DNA from: Gammaproteobacteria bacterium
GTDB lineage: Bacteria; Pseudomonadota; Gammaproteobacteria; UBA6429
NCBI GenBank assembly: GCA_003232015.1
Contig: QIKU01000175.1
Location: forward strand, 1 to 10,285
Length of the DNA stretch: 10,285 nt
Direction of reading: 5' to 3'
Below, one piece after another: positions 1 through 7,889 of this stretch. The notes under the pieces are model-generated. The model saw only the letters and a program-made list of their open reading frames with translations, was not told where the DNA came from and made no database searches. Position 1 is the stretch's first letter, and each line of letters begins with the position of its first letter. A program made the position numbers and the translations under genes.

Positions 1-954
1 TTAACTCCTCCTTTACGTATTATTTTTGCTGGCACGCCCGAGTTTGCAGCCACAGCGCTTGATGCGCTGATTAAAAATAATATTAATATTATCGCTGCGT
101 ATACTCAACCAGACCGGCCAGCAGGCCGAGGCCGGCAATTAAAAGCCAGCCCTGTTAAAGAGCTTGCAGTTGAACACGCTATTGCTGTTTATCAACCCAG
201 TAATTTTAAACAGCCAGAAGACATCGACAACTTAAAAATGCTCAATGCCGACCTAATGATTGTGGCTGCTTATGGTTTAATTTTACCTGTCGATGTTTTA
301 ACTGCGCCTAAACTAGGCTGTATAAATATCCATGCCTCATTATTGCCAAGGTGGCGTGGTGCCGCACCAATTCAACGCGCCATTATTGCAGGAGATAACC
401 AAACCGGCATTACTATTATGCAAATGGATAAAGGACTGGATACCGGCGATATGTTGTTTACTAAAAGATGTGATATTTTAGCCACCGACACCGGCAGCAG
501 TCTGCACGACAAACTGGCTGAACTCGGTGTGACTGCCACCCTTGAGGCACTTGCATTATTACAGGCCAATAAGATTAAAGCTGTTAAACAAGATGATGCT
601 CAAACCTGTTATGCACATAAACTCCGTAAAGAAGAAGCGTTAATCAACTGGCAACAATCGGCTGAGCAAATTGCCCGACAGGTACGCGCCTTTAATAGCT
701 GGCCCGTTGCACAAACACACTTTAATAACAAAACGATTCGTATCTGGCAGGCAGAGGAAAAGCCAGAGATTGATAATGCATCTTTAAACGCTGGCGAAAT
801 TGTAGCCGTAAATAAAACAGGCATTCAGGTTGCCTGCCAGCAAGGCGTACTGAATATAATGGAACTGCAACTGGCTGGCGCCAAACGCATGACCGTTAAA
901 GATTTGTTAAACGGCAAACCCGACTTGTTTCAAGTTGGCCAATGCTTTAACTAA
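1..954 (+). CDS. fmt: Methionyl-tRNA formyltransferase, 5'-partial
   Basis: This cytoplasmic enzyme transfers a formyl group from 10-formyl-tetrahydrofolate to Met-tRNA(fMet), making the initiator for bacterial translation. The frame is open from base 1 to a TAA at 952-954, giving 317 visible residues against about 315 in E. coli. The N-terminal motif FAGTPEFA is at residues 9-16, so only one to a few codons including the start lie outside the window. The folate-binding and catalytic segment INIHASLLPRWRGAAP is at about 108-123, with catalytic residues Asn109, His111 and Asp147 (in GLDTGD) all present. The C-terminal tRNA-binding domain follows from about residue 205 and includes LRKEEALINW and AFNSWPV. 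The gene looks intact. The first ATG visible within the window, at 238, is internal and is not the start. rsmB follows after 20 bases, the usual fmt-rsmB pairing; def would be the expected neighbour to the left, which I infer and cannot see. Confidence 0.98.
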   Translation, partial: LTPPLRIIFAGTPEFAATALDALIKNNINIIAAYTQPDRPAGRGRQLKASPVKELAVEHAIAVYQPSNFKQPEDIDNLKMLNADLMIVAAYGLILPVDVLTAPKLGCINIHASLLPRWRGAAPIQRAIIAGDNQTGITIMQMDKGLDTGDMLFTKRCDILATDTGSSLHDKLAELGVTATLEALALLQANKIKAVKQDDAQTCYAHKLRKEEALINWQQSAEQIARQVRAFNSWPVAQTHFNNKTIRIWQAEEKPEIDNASLNAGEIVAVNKTGIQVACQQGVLNIMELQLAGAKRMTVKDLLNGKPDLFQVGQCFN

Positions 955-974
955 CCCACTTATCTTTAAAAATA

Positions 975-2354
975 ATGCAAAAACAAAAAAAAATATCCGC
1001 TATCGCTGCAACAGCCACAATTATTAACAATGTTGTAACAAACAAAAAAGCGCTGCCGGATTGCATTGCAGAATACCATCAAAAAATAAATCAGGAAGAC
1101 ATACCCAAAGTTCAAGCCTATTGCTACAACATTTTACGCCGTTATGAATTTTATCAATTTATCGTTAACGCTCTATTAGATAAGCCGCTTAAAAATAAAG
1201 ATCAGGATATTTACCACTTAATCCTGAGCGGCGTGATGCTGCTTAACGAAGGCAACCTGCCTGCTCATGCTGCCATTAACGAAACCGTCAAGGTCACCCG
1301 AAAAGGTAAAAAAGTCTGGGCTAAAAATTTAGTCAATGCCTTATTACGGCGTTACCAGCGAGACCAGTCTGACTTACATCATGCGGCAAATGATTGTTTA
1401 GTGAGCCGCTATTGTTGCCCGCAATGGCTGTTAAACAAGGTTCAACTTGCCTATCCAGAAAAAAAGCAGGGTACATTACAGTGGCAAACTATTTTAAAAG
1501 CCAACTTACTGCACCCGCCAATGACCTTACGGGTCAATCAATTAATCAACAGTCGTGAAGATTATCTGGCCTTACTCAGCGAAAAAAATATTGCCGCGCA
1601 ACCCTGCCCGCTTACAAAACACGGCATCTTGTTGCAACAGGCGGTTAATGTTGAAAAGCTGCCACTGTTTACAAAAGGCGCGGCAAGCGTGCAGGACAGT
1701 GCCGCACAGTATTGTGCTGAGCTGTTAAGCCCGCAAGCCGGTGAAAACATACTTGATGCCTGCGCAGCACCCGGCGGCAAAACACTGCATCTGTTTGAAA
1801 CCTGTCCCGAGCTTGAGCAATTAACTGCCATCGATATATCAGCAAAACGGCTTGAAAAAGTACAGCAAAATATAATGCGCATCGCCCCTGGCCAGAAAGA
1901 CAAATTTACCCTGATTGCAGCTAATGCCAGCGACACTAAAAACTGGTGGAACGGAAAACAGTTTGACCGCATTTTGCTCGATGCCCCTTGCAGTGCCACT
2001 GGTGTTATTCGCCGCCACCCGGATATTAAACGACTGCGTAAAGCATCGGACATCGACACACTGCTGATTACCCAGCAACAACTACTTAGACAGTTATGGC
2101 CAACACTTAAACAAGGCGGCCTGTTACTGTATGCAACCTGCTCCATTCTGCCAGAAGAAAATGCACTGCAAATAAAAGCCTTTTTAAGCTCACATAACGA
2201 TGCACAGAGTGTTAGTTTTGACGTATCATGGGGGCAACCATGTGAATACGGGCAGCAATTATTACCCACTTACCAAAGTAGTAACGACCAGACTGATAAA
2301 ACAAACAAGGGAAATAGTGATGGCTTTTACTATTGCTTACTCCAGAAAAAATAA
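975..2354 (+). CDS. rsmB: 16S rRNA (cytosine-967-C5)-methyltransferase RsmB
   Basis: RsmB methylates C5 of cytosine 967 (E. coli numbering) in 16S rRNA using S-adenosylmethionine. The 459-residue product has an N-terminal NusB-like RNA-binding domain (about 5-145, with LVNALLRRYQRD) and a C-terminal Rossmann methyltransferase domain. The SAM-binding motif DACAAPGGKT is at 261-270. Motif IV, DAPCSATGVIRRHPD, starts at 336 with the assisting Cys339. Motif VI, YATCSILPEEN, starts at 386 with Cys389 as the family's catalytic nucleophile. The end, DGFYYCLLQKK, matches the family C-terminus. The product is about 30 residues longer than the E. coli protein, partly from a polar stretch before the C-terminus. 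ATG 975 fits the family N-terminus (E. coli MKKQRN; here MQKQKK), although no Shine-Dalgarno is visible in the A/T-rich leader. The 3' end overlaps the next gene by about 35 bases. Confidence 0.97.
   Translation: MQKQKKISAIAATATIINNVVTNKKALPDCIAEYHQKINQEDIPKVQAYCYNILRRYEFYQFIVNALLDKPLKNKDQDIYHLILSGVMLLNEGNLPAHAAINETVKVTRKGKKVWAKNLVNALLRRYQRDQSDLHHAANDCLVSRYCCPQWLLNKVQLAYPEKKQGTLQWQTILKANLLHPPMTLRVNQLINSREDYLALLSEKNIAAQPCPLTKHGILLQQAVNVEKLPLFTKGAASVQDSAAQYCAELLSPQAGENILDACAAPGGKTLHLFETCPELEQLTAIDISAKRLEKVQQNIMRIAPGQKDKFTLIAANASDTKNWWNGKQFDRILLDAPCSATGVIRRHPDIKRLRKASDIDTLLITQQQLLRQLWPTLKQGGLLLYATCSILPEENALQIKAFLSSHNDAQSVSFDVSWGQPCEYGQQLLPTYQSSNDQTDKTNKGNSDGFYYCLLQKK
2307..2312 (+). promoter_or_regulatory. 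Ribosome binding site for the DUF4390 gene
   Basis: The sequence AAGGGA lies inside the end of rsmB, seven bases before ATG 2320. It is the best Shine-Dalgarno match near any candidate start of the DUF4390 gene and decides the choice of 2320. The alternative ATG at 2386 has only an AGG about 17 bases upstream, which is too far. A GTG directly before the ATG, at 2317, could also be read as the start. Confidence 0.6.
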
Positions 2355-2976
2355 CCCCGCATATCAGGCATCCAGTTTTAGAACAATGCTTCGCTTCCTG
2401 ATGATGGTTATTTTCTTTTCCCTTGGCAGCGTAAACACGCTTTTCGCCGAAAACAAACAAACCCGAACAACCGATGCAGTTAGCACACCTGGCTTCAGTA
2501 TTCAGAGCCTTGAAACACTGATGCAGGATCGTGTTTACCTGCTTAATGCAAATTTTCATTACTATTTTTCAAACGAAGCCATTGAGGCTCTCGAGCACGG
2601 CGTGCCCTTACTTATTTTAGTGAATATAGAAATTCGTTCACCACGCTGGTGGTGGAAAGACACAACCGTTGCCGAGCTGGAACAGGGTTACTTACTGCTC
2701 TATCATGCGCTATCAGAAAGCTATGTTGTGCATAACCTGAATAGCGGCACACAAAATAATTTTATTCGCCTTAACCAGGCACTTACTTTTTTAAGCAGCA
2801 TTAAAAAACTTCCAATACTGGATGCCAATTTACTCGACCCAGAAAAAGAATACTATCTACGAGTACGCACACATCTTGATATTGAATCATTACCCGCACC
2901 CATGCGTCCACTTGCCTATATATCCAGTGACTGGCAACTATCAAGCGACTGGTACGAATGGCCGCTGCAAAAATGA
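2320..2976 (+). CDS. Exported DUF4390-family protein of unknown function
   Basis: This is a small protein, 218 residues from ATG 2320, with a hydrophobic segment at 23-43 (LRFLMMVIFFSLGSVNTLFA) that reads as a signal peptide cleaved after LFA. Starting at ATG 2386 would give a 196-residue form with a classic short signal peptide, and that start remains possible. The mature part matches the DUF4390 pattern as I know it: YLLNANFHYYFSNEAIEALEHGVPL at 73-97, then SPRWWWKDTTVAELEQGYLL, and a C-terminal LSSDWYEWPL at 207-216. No enzymatic motif is visible. It is expected in the periplasm or anchored in the inner membrane. Its stop codon is fused to the start of the NtrY-like kinase in ATGA, and the family is commonly found just before ntrYX. 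A role with the sensor kinase is therefore attractive, but it is inferred from position only. Confidence 0.85.
   Translation: MAFTIAYSRKNNPAYQASSFRTMLRFLMMVIFFSLGSVNTLFAENKQTRTTDAVSTPGFSIQSLETLMQDRVYLLNANFHYYFSNEAIEALEHGVPLLILVNIEIRSPRWWWKDTTVAELEQGYLLLYHALSESYVVHNLNSGTQNNFIRLNQALTFLSSIKKLPILDANLLDPEKEYYLRVRTHLDIESLPAPMRPLAYISSDWQLSSDWYEWPLQK
2973..2976 (+). promoter_or_regulatory. ATGA stop/start overlap coupling the DUF4390 gene to the kinase
   Basis: The TGA stop of the DUF4390 gene (2974-2976) shares bases with an in-frame ATG (2973-2975) of the kinase gene. No good Shine-Dalgarno precedes either kinase start candidate (2958 or 2973), so translation of the kinase probably depends on ribosomes ending the upstream gene. 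This supports 2973 as the start. Confidence 0.65.
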
Positions 2977-5288
2977 AGCGACTGGTAAAACAATTCTTTA
3001 ATCGCCTGTTCAGTGGCAGCGCACCTATTATTTCTCTGATTATATTATTGGTTGCTTCGCTTTATTTAATGAGTGGCGCAACCCATAACTCGGCTCAATT
3101 CAGCCAGCAGTTTTCAGTTCTTTTAGTTATTAATGCACTGGCCGCTATTTTACTGGTTGGCCTGATCACCAAAAATTTAATTACCCTGATTAAACAATAT
3201 CGACGCCGCCAGGTTGGCTCCCGCCTTACCGCCAAACTGGTTATTATGTTCGTAATTTTATCGGTAACACCTGTAAGCGTTGTCTATTATTTTTCACTGG
3301 ATTTTTTACAGCGCGGCATTGATAGCTGGTTTGATGTACGTGTAGAAAAAGCCTTAAGTGACTCACTTGAATTAAGTAAAGCCTCACTTGAAGAACGTAT
3401 GAATGATTTAGTTACCGATGTAAAACAACAGGCAAGCGAACTGGTTAACACCACCGACGGACTGGTTGCTCTTAAGCTAAATGAGTTGCGTCTCGATAGT
3501 AAAGCCTCTGAATTAACCTTGTTTCACTATAGCGGGCATATCATCGGCTCGAGCACCTCCAATACCCGACAACTTATTCCGTTTGGTCTGAAAGAAAAAA
3601 CGGTTGGCAAGGCGCGCAAAGGTGAACCTGATTTTGGTCTGATCCCCTTTAGTGACATAAGTGTCGATAAAAATACCGGCATCAATAAAGGCAATATTCG
3701 TATCCGTATCGCAGTGCCCGTAGCCAGCCCCGACCCAGTTGCAGAAGGTCGCGTTCTGCAAGCCCTGTATCCAGTCACACCCCGTATGAACAGTCTGGCC
3801 ACCACCGTACAAACCGCTTTTAGTGATTATAATGAACTTACTTATTTACGCACCCCTCTTAAATACAGCTTTATTCTGACTTTATCTCTGGTGTTAATGC
3901 TAAGTATTTTATCAGCTATCTGGGCGGCTTTTTTCTATGCACGCCTTCTAGTTGCACCGGTAACCAATCTGGTAAAAGGTACGCTGGCTGTTGCAAAAGG
4001 GGATTACACTATTCGTCTACCGCTGCCGGGCAATGATGACCTGGGGAATCTGGTACGTTCATTTAATGACATGATGCACCAGCTCACTATGGCACGTGAA
4101 TCAGCTGAACTGAGCCAACAACAACTTGAATCGTCCCACTCTTATTTACAGGGCGTACTGGCTAACCTGACATCCGGTGTATTAACGCTCGATACTCATC
4201 ATAATTTAATCACATCCAATATTACCGCCAGCCAGATATTGGCCGTTGATCTGACAGATTATATTGATAAAGAACTTGAGCTTATTGTTGATGACCATAC
4301 TTTTCTGTACTTGTTTCTGGATGCCCTTAAACCTCACCTTGAAAACAGCGATAAGCAATGGACTGAAGAAATCACGTTGTTCGCAAAAGAAGGCCGCCAG
4401 GTTATCATGTGCCGTGGCACCACGTTACCCGATGGTGGTTTTGTTATTGTCTTTGACGACATTACCCAGTCACTGCAATCACAACGTAACGCCGCATGGG
4501 GTGAGGTTGCTCGCAGGCTGGCGCATGAAATAAAAAACCCACTCACGCCCATTCAACTTTCAGCCGAACGATTAAGGCACAAGTATTTAAACACGATGCC
4601 AGCTAAAGATGCTGAAGTGCTGGATCGCTCAACCAACACCATTGTGCAGCAAGTTGAAACTTTAAAACAAATGGTCAAAGCTTTTTCTGACTATGCACGA
4701 ATGCCTGCTGTTGAATTAAAAACCATTGACTTAAATTCTTTAATTAATGAAGTGCTCGACCTTTATCAGGACACAAAAACAAACGTAAAAATAAATACAC
4801 AGTTAGATAACACCATGCCACATATTGAAGCCGACATTAATCGCATGCGGCAGTTGCTTACTAATCTAATTAAAAATGCGCTGGAAGCAATGGAGGAGCA
4901 AACCGAAGGTGAACTTATCATTACCACCGAGTGTGCAAAAAAAGCCGCCTGCCATTACGTTGAATTACAAATTAAAGACACCGGCCCCGGCATACCGCAT
5001 GATATGTTTAGCACCTTGTTTGAACCCTATATTACAAGCAAACCCAAGGGCAGCGGCTTAGGGCTGGCCATTGTTAAAAAAATAGTAGAAGAACACGGTG
5101 GTGTACTATGGGCTGAAAATAATCAGTCACCGCTTAATACGCAAACAATGGGTACCAATGGCAATCAGTCGGGTGCAACCATCTTTATTCGCTTACCCGT
5201 CGTCAGCATTAAAAATAAAAAATTCACCGACTCCCCTGCAACACAGTTAGATTTACTGAACAAAGGAAACAATAATGCCGCAGCATGA
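2973..5288 (+). CDS. ntrY: NtrY-type membrane sensor histidine kinase
   Basis: This is an inner-membrane two-component sensor kinase, 771 residues from ATG 2973; ATG 2958 would add five. Membrane segments lie at about 17-35, 45-70, 87-109 and 298-322. The typical NtrY sequence RGIDSWFDVRVEKAL follows the third and opens an extracytoplasmic sensory region of about 185 residues. After the fourth comes a HAMP domain (about 325-372), then a PAS domain (about 389-500), and then HisKA with the phospho-acceptor His518 in AHEIKNPLTPIQLSAERL. The HATPase_c domain has the N box (LIKNALEAM, Asn635), the G1 box (DTGPGIP, from Asp669) and the G2 box (GSGLGLAIV, from 693). All catalytic motifs look intact. 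The 3' end overlaps the regulator gene by 14 bases, so the two are surely partners. NtrYX systems have been linked to nitrogen, redox and envelope responses; the signal here cannot be read from sequence. Confidence 0.93.
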   Translation: MKRLVKQFFNRLFSGSAPIISLIILLVASLYLMSGATHNSAQFSQQFSVLLVINALAAILLVGLITKNLITLIKQYRRRQVGSRLTAKLVIMFVILSVTPVSVVYYFSLDFLQRGIDSWFDVRVEKALSDSLELSKASLEERMNDLVTDVKQQASELVNTTDGLVALKLNELRLDSKASELTLFHYSGHIIGSSTSNTRQLIPFGLKEKTVGKARKGEPDFGLIPFSDISVDKNTGINKGNIRIRIAVPVASPDPVAEGRVLQALYPVTPRMNSLATTVQTAFSDYNELTYLRTPLKYSFILTLSLVLMLSILSAIWAAFFYARLLVAPVTNLVKGTLAVAKGDYTIRLPLPGNDDLGNLVRSFNDMMHQLTMARESAELSQQQLESSHSYLQGVLANLTSGVLTLDTHHNLITSNITASQILAVDLTDYIDKELELIVDDHTFLYLFLDALKPHLENSDKQWTEEITLFAKEGRQVIMCRGTTLPDGGFVIVFDDITQSLQSQRNAAWGEVARRLAHEIKNPLTPIQLSAERLRHKYLNTMPAKDAEVLDRSTNTIVQQVETLKQMVKAFSDYARMPAVELKTIDLNSLINEVLDLYQDTKTNVKINTQLDNTMPHIEADINRMRQLLTNLIKNALEAMEEQTEGELIITTECAKKAACHYVELQIKDTGPGIPHDMFSTLFEPYITSKPKGSGLGLAIVKKIVEEHGGVLWAENNQSPLNTQTMGTNGNQSGATIFIRLPVVSIKNKKFTDSPATQLDLLNKGNNNAAA
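5264..5268 (+). promoter_or_regulatory. Ribosome binding site for the ntrX-like gene
   Basis: The sequence AGGAA, within CAAAGGAAAC and inside the end of the kinase gene, lies about seven bases before ATG 5275. It is a good Shine-Dalgarno and fixes the start of the regulator, which overlaps the kinase by 14 bases. Confidence 0.7.
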
Positions 5289-6687
5289 ACCCGCATCAAC
5301 CGAAGTCAGCAACCAGGCAAAGGGTGTACCGTATATTCTTGTGGTTGACGATGAACCCGATATTCGAAACCTGGTGCGCGAAATTCTTGAAGACGAAGGT
5401 TATGAAGTCGCCGTTGCAGAAAATGGTTCCGATGCACGTGACTCACAACGTGCACGCCGCCCTGATCTTGTGTTACTCGATATCTGGATGCCCGATGTCG
5501 ATGGTATTACTTTATTAAAAGAATGGTCAAAAGAAGAAGGCGGCTTATCGATACCCGTTATTATGATGTCCGGACACGGTACGGTTGAAACCGCCGTTGA
5601 AGCCACTCGACTGGGTGCCTATGACTTTATCGAAAAGCCTTTATCACTTGCCAAACTATTGCTCACCATTGAACATGCACTCGAAGCAGATAAACTGCAG
5701 CGTGAAAACCTGGGCCTAAGAAAACGTGGCCAGCTTAATATTGAACTGCTAGGCAAAAGTGCCACCATGCAAAACTTTCGTGAAAATGTTCAGCGTATCG
5801 CCGAACATGATACCTGGATACTCCTTAGTGGCGAGCCCGGCACTGAACTTGAAATTACCGCACAATATCTGCATCAAAACAGCCGCCGCAAAGACCGCCC
5901 TTTTATTGATGTGAATGTTGCAACACTTTCTCCCGACACAGCCGCCAAAGAATTATTTGGCAGCGAAGTAAACGGCAAAATTACCTACGGCTTACTGGAA
6001 CAAGCCAGCGGTGGCACCCTGTACCTGCACGATATGAGTGATATGAATCTGGAATCACAGGCTAAATTTTTTTCTGCACTTGAAAAAAAATCCTTTGTAC
6101 GCATCGGCGGCAACGAAGCCGTTACTATTCACATTCGCATTATTGCAGCCACTCACCGTAACCTTCAAAAGCTGGTTGAAGACGGCCACTTTCGAGAAGA
6201 TTTATATTACCAATTGAATGTTGTACCCGTAAATGTGCCCCCTCTTCGCGAACACCATGAAGACGTACCTGAATTATTAAATTACTACATCGATCTTTTT
6301 GTTGAGCACGACAACCTGCCTTACCGTAAATTTTCGATGGCGGCACAAAATAAACTGCGCAATCACAGCTGGCCAGGGAATATTCGTGAATTAAAAAACA
6401 TGGTGCAACGATTGCTTATCGTCGGCGCAAGCACAGAGATTGATGTTAACGAAATTAACAATGCACTCGGACAAATAAAAACAACTAGCAGTGCCTTACA
6501 AACAGGCTTCGACCTCCCCTTACGAGAAGCGCGCGAACAGTTTGAACGTAACTACATTATTCATCAGCTAAAACTCGCCAATGGCAGTGTTGGCAAAGCT
6601 GCCAAAACCATTGGCCTGGAGCGCACCCACTTATACCGCAAACTGCGTTCACTGGGAATTGATCCCAAGCATTTAGATGATGATTAA
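5275..6687 (+). CDS. ntrX: NtrX-type response regulator with degenerate AAA+ domain
   Basis: This 470-residue cytoplasmic response regulator is the probable partner of the preceding kinase. The receiver domain (about 20-135) is intact: acidic pair Asp25-Asp26, phospho-acceptor Asp69 in LLDIWMPDVDG, Ser99, and Lys121 in IEKP. A sigma54-activator-like AAA+ domain (about 150-390) follows but is degraded. Walker A reads GEPGTELE (186-193), with Leu192 where Lys is expected. Walker B reads LYLHDM, with His252-Asp253 where Asp-Glu is expected. The GAFTGA segment after ELFG (226-229) is replaced by SEVNGKITYG. The second arginine of FREDLYYRL is Gln313. The fold markers WPGNIREL and PPLRE remain. 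A Fis-type helix-turn-helix closes the protein (about 440-462, GKAAKTIGLERTHLYRKL). Absence of GAFTGA is known for NtrX; loss of the ATPase residues suggests a phosphorylation-controlled DNA binder that does not drive sigma54. Confidence 0.93.
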   Translation: MPQHEPASTEVSNQAKGVPYILVVDDEPDIRNLVREILEDEGYEVAVAENGSDARDSQRARRPDLVLLDIWMPDVDGITLLKEWSKEEGGLSIPVIMMSGHGTVETAVEATRLGAYDFIEKPLSLAKLLLTIEHALEADKLQRENLGLRKRGQLNIELLGKSATMQNFRENVQRIAEHDTWILLSGEPGTELEITAQYLHQNSRRKDRPFIDVNVATLSPDTAAKELFGSEVNGKITYGLLEQASGGTLYLHDMSDMNLESQAKFFSALEKKSFVRIGGNEAVTIHIRIIAATHRNLQKLVEDGHFREDLYYQLNVVPVNVPPLREHHEDVPELLNYYIDLFVEHDNLPYRKFSMAAQNKLRNHSWPGNIRELKNMVQRLLIVGASTEIDVNEINNALGQIKTTSSALQTGFDLPLREAREQFERNYIIHQLKLANGSVGKAAKTIGLERTHLYRKLRSLGIDPKHLDDD

Positions 6688-6740
6688 AGTTCGGATAAAA
6701 CGTAAGTAGTAACCATCACTTGACCTTATAGCCTGTTTAT
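6688..6740. other. Convergent intergenic junction
   Basis: These 53 bases separate the stop of the ntrX-like gene from the stop of the opposing outer-membrane protein gene. I see only a weak, imperfect inverted repeat (AAGT...ACTT) and no GC-rich stem followed by a T run on either strand, so no intrinsic terminator can be supported here. Confidence 0.5.
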
Positions 6741-7889
6741 TCAGAAATACCATTGGACTTGCAAAGTCACATTATCTTCTAATGCCCCGTACTCACTACC
6801 GCTGTTACCTTTGTATAATTGTGTACCCGCCGACAATTCAATGTTATCGGTAACGGAAACAATCAAGCGTAAATATAAAAACTGACTGCTATCATCAAGA
6901 TTTTTAATATAGTAGTTTTCTAATTTCCAGAGGGATGAAATGTCATAACCCACCAGCGCACCGACATAACGCCGAGCCAGACTCTGGATTTTCCCCGACA
7001 ACAAGCGATCGAAATCATAGTCCAACGAATTACTTTTACCCTGCCCGTTGTAATAGAGTTCGACCATAAACAACAATGTGTTGGGAAAACTGTAATCAGC
7101 ACCGAGTACGATACGTTGATATTGACCATCAACCGGAGACGACGTCCGAGTCCACTCGCCACGCACACCCACCGGCCCCAGTTGCCCAGCAAAATCGAAA
7201 CCGGCCATGGTGTCATTTCGGAATCGGCCCACGGTCATACCTAGGTCGTAACGTGCTATATTCGTGCGCCAACGTAACGCGGTCGTATTGCGTACCGAAT
7301 TATTATGCACTGCACCAACCAGGCTAAGACGCGATAAGTCGTTATAGTCCCAATCAACAACAACCGCATCAACACCAACACGCTCTTCGCGTTCGATCTG
7401 CGTGGGTGTAAACGGATTAATAATATCGACCGGACTCCAAAACAGCGCAGTACCCCAAGCAATACGTTGTCGACCGATACGCACATCCGCACCCATCACT
7501 CGAGTATCAAGATAGGCCCGATAAAACCCGTGGCGCGCATAGACTGATTTATTATCAGCATAGGTCTTGTTTAGATCAAGGAAAGTGTCCGAAGCCCTGT
7601 TCTTTTGTGTCAGGAACTGATTTGTTTCCAGATAATTACCCAGCAGGACTTCATTATCATATTGCACATTGAATGTCGTTTCTTTAGCCAGACTGCCCTT
7701 CAGCTCCAGGCGCAGCCGATTGAGATCAAGATTATAGGATTGCTGCGATCCAAATAAACTCAGCGTGCGTGAATTTACGAATAAATTTTTATAGTAACCA
7801 CTAAGTTCAATCTCTGCTTTTGCTGTTTGCCAAAATCCACTAACAAACAAACTCAGTAGCAGTGTCGACCCGGCTTTTTTATTAAACAT
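6741..7889 (-). CDS. Predicted outer-membrane beta-barrel protein
   Basis: The 382-residue product has a Sec signal peptide: basic start MFNKK, hydrophobic core to about residue 19, and likely cleavage after AKA at residue 25. The mature part has alternating polar and aromatic strands, no long hydrophobic helix, and a terminal QWYF ending in phenylalanine. Those are marks of a BAM-assembled outer-membrane barrel. The most family-like stretch is GRQRIAWGT (139-147) followed by WSPVDIINPF (151-160) and EREERVGVDA (166-175), and DLNRLRLELKG occurs at 55-65. This resembles the porin/alginate-export or DUF1302-like barrels found beside transporters, but I cannot assign a family with certainty. The start overlaps the stop of the upstream permease gene by 8 bases (an ATGTTTAA arrangement) with no clear Shine-Dalgarno, suggesting coupled translation. 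The likely role is the outer-membrane part of an export route; the substrate is unknown. Confidence 0.8.
   Translation of the reverse strand: MFNKKAGSTLLLSLFVSGFWQTAKAEIELSGYYKNLFVNSRTLSLFGSQQSYNLDLNRLRLELKGSLAKETTFNVQYDNEVLLGNYLETNQFLTQKNRASDTFLDLNKTYADNKSVYARHGFYRAYLDTRVMGADVRIGRQRIAWGTALFWSPVDIINPFTPTQIEREERVGVDAVVVDWDYNDLSRLSLVGAVHNNSVRNTTALRWRTNIARYDLGMTVGRFRNDTMAGFDFAGQLGPVGVRGEWTRTSSPVDGQYQRIVLGADYSFPNTLLFMVELYYNGQGKSNSLDYDFDRLLSGKIQSLARRYVGALVGYDISSLWKLENYYIKNLDDSSQFLYLRLIVSVTDNIELSAGTQLYKGNSGSEYGALEDNVTLQVQWYF

Noticed and set aside
1562..2269. Open reading frame of 235 codons antisense to rsmB
   Set aside because: It lies wholly inside the well-supported rsmB gene and its translation is rich in Cys and Ser with no recognisable domain, as expected of a complementary-frame shadow.
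2200..2319. Upstream start for the DUF4390 protein
   Set aside because: Starting at ATG 2200 would add 40 residues before the signal peptide, overlap rsmB by about 155 bases, and lacks the ribosome site seen before 2320.
2958..2972. ATG 2958 as start of the histidine kinase
   Set aside because: It adds only MAAAK without a ribosome site, whereas ATG 2973 forms an ATGA overlap with the preceding stop. It cannot be fully excluded.
5950..6030. sigma54-activator (NtrC-like) assignment for the response regulator
   Set aside because: The segment after ELFG lacks GAFTGA and the Walker motifs are altered, so the NtrX-type call fits better.
6688..6740. Bidirectional intrinsic terminator at the convergent junction
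   Set aside because: Only a short imperfect inverted repeat is present, with no stable GC stem and no T run.
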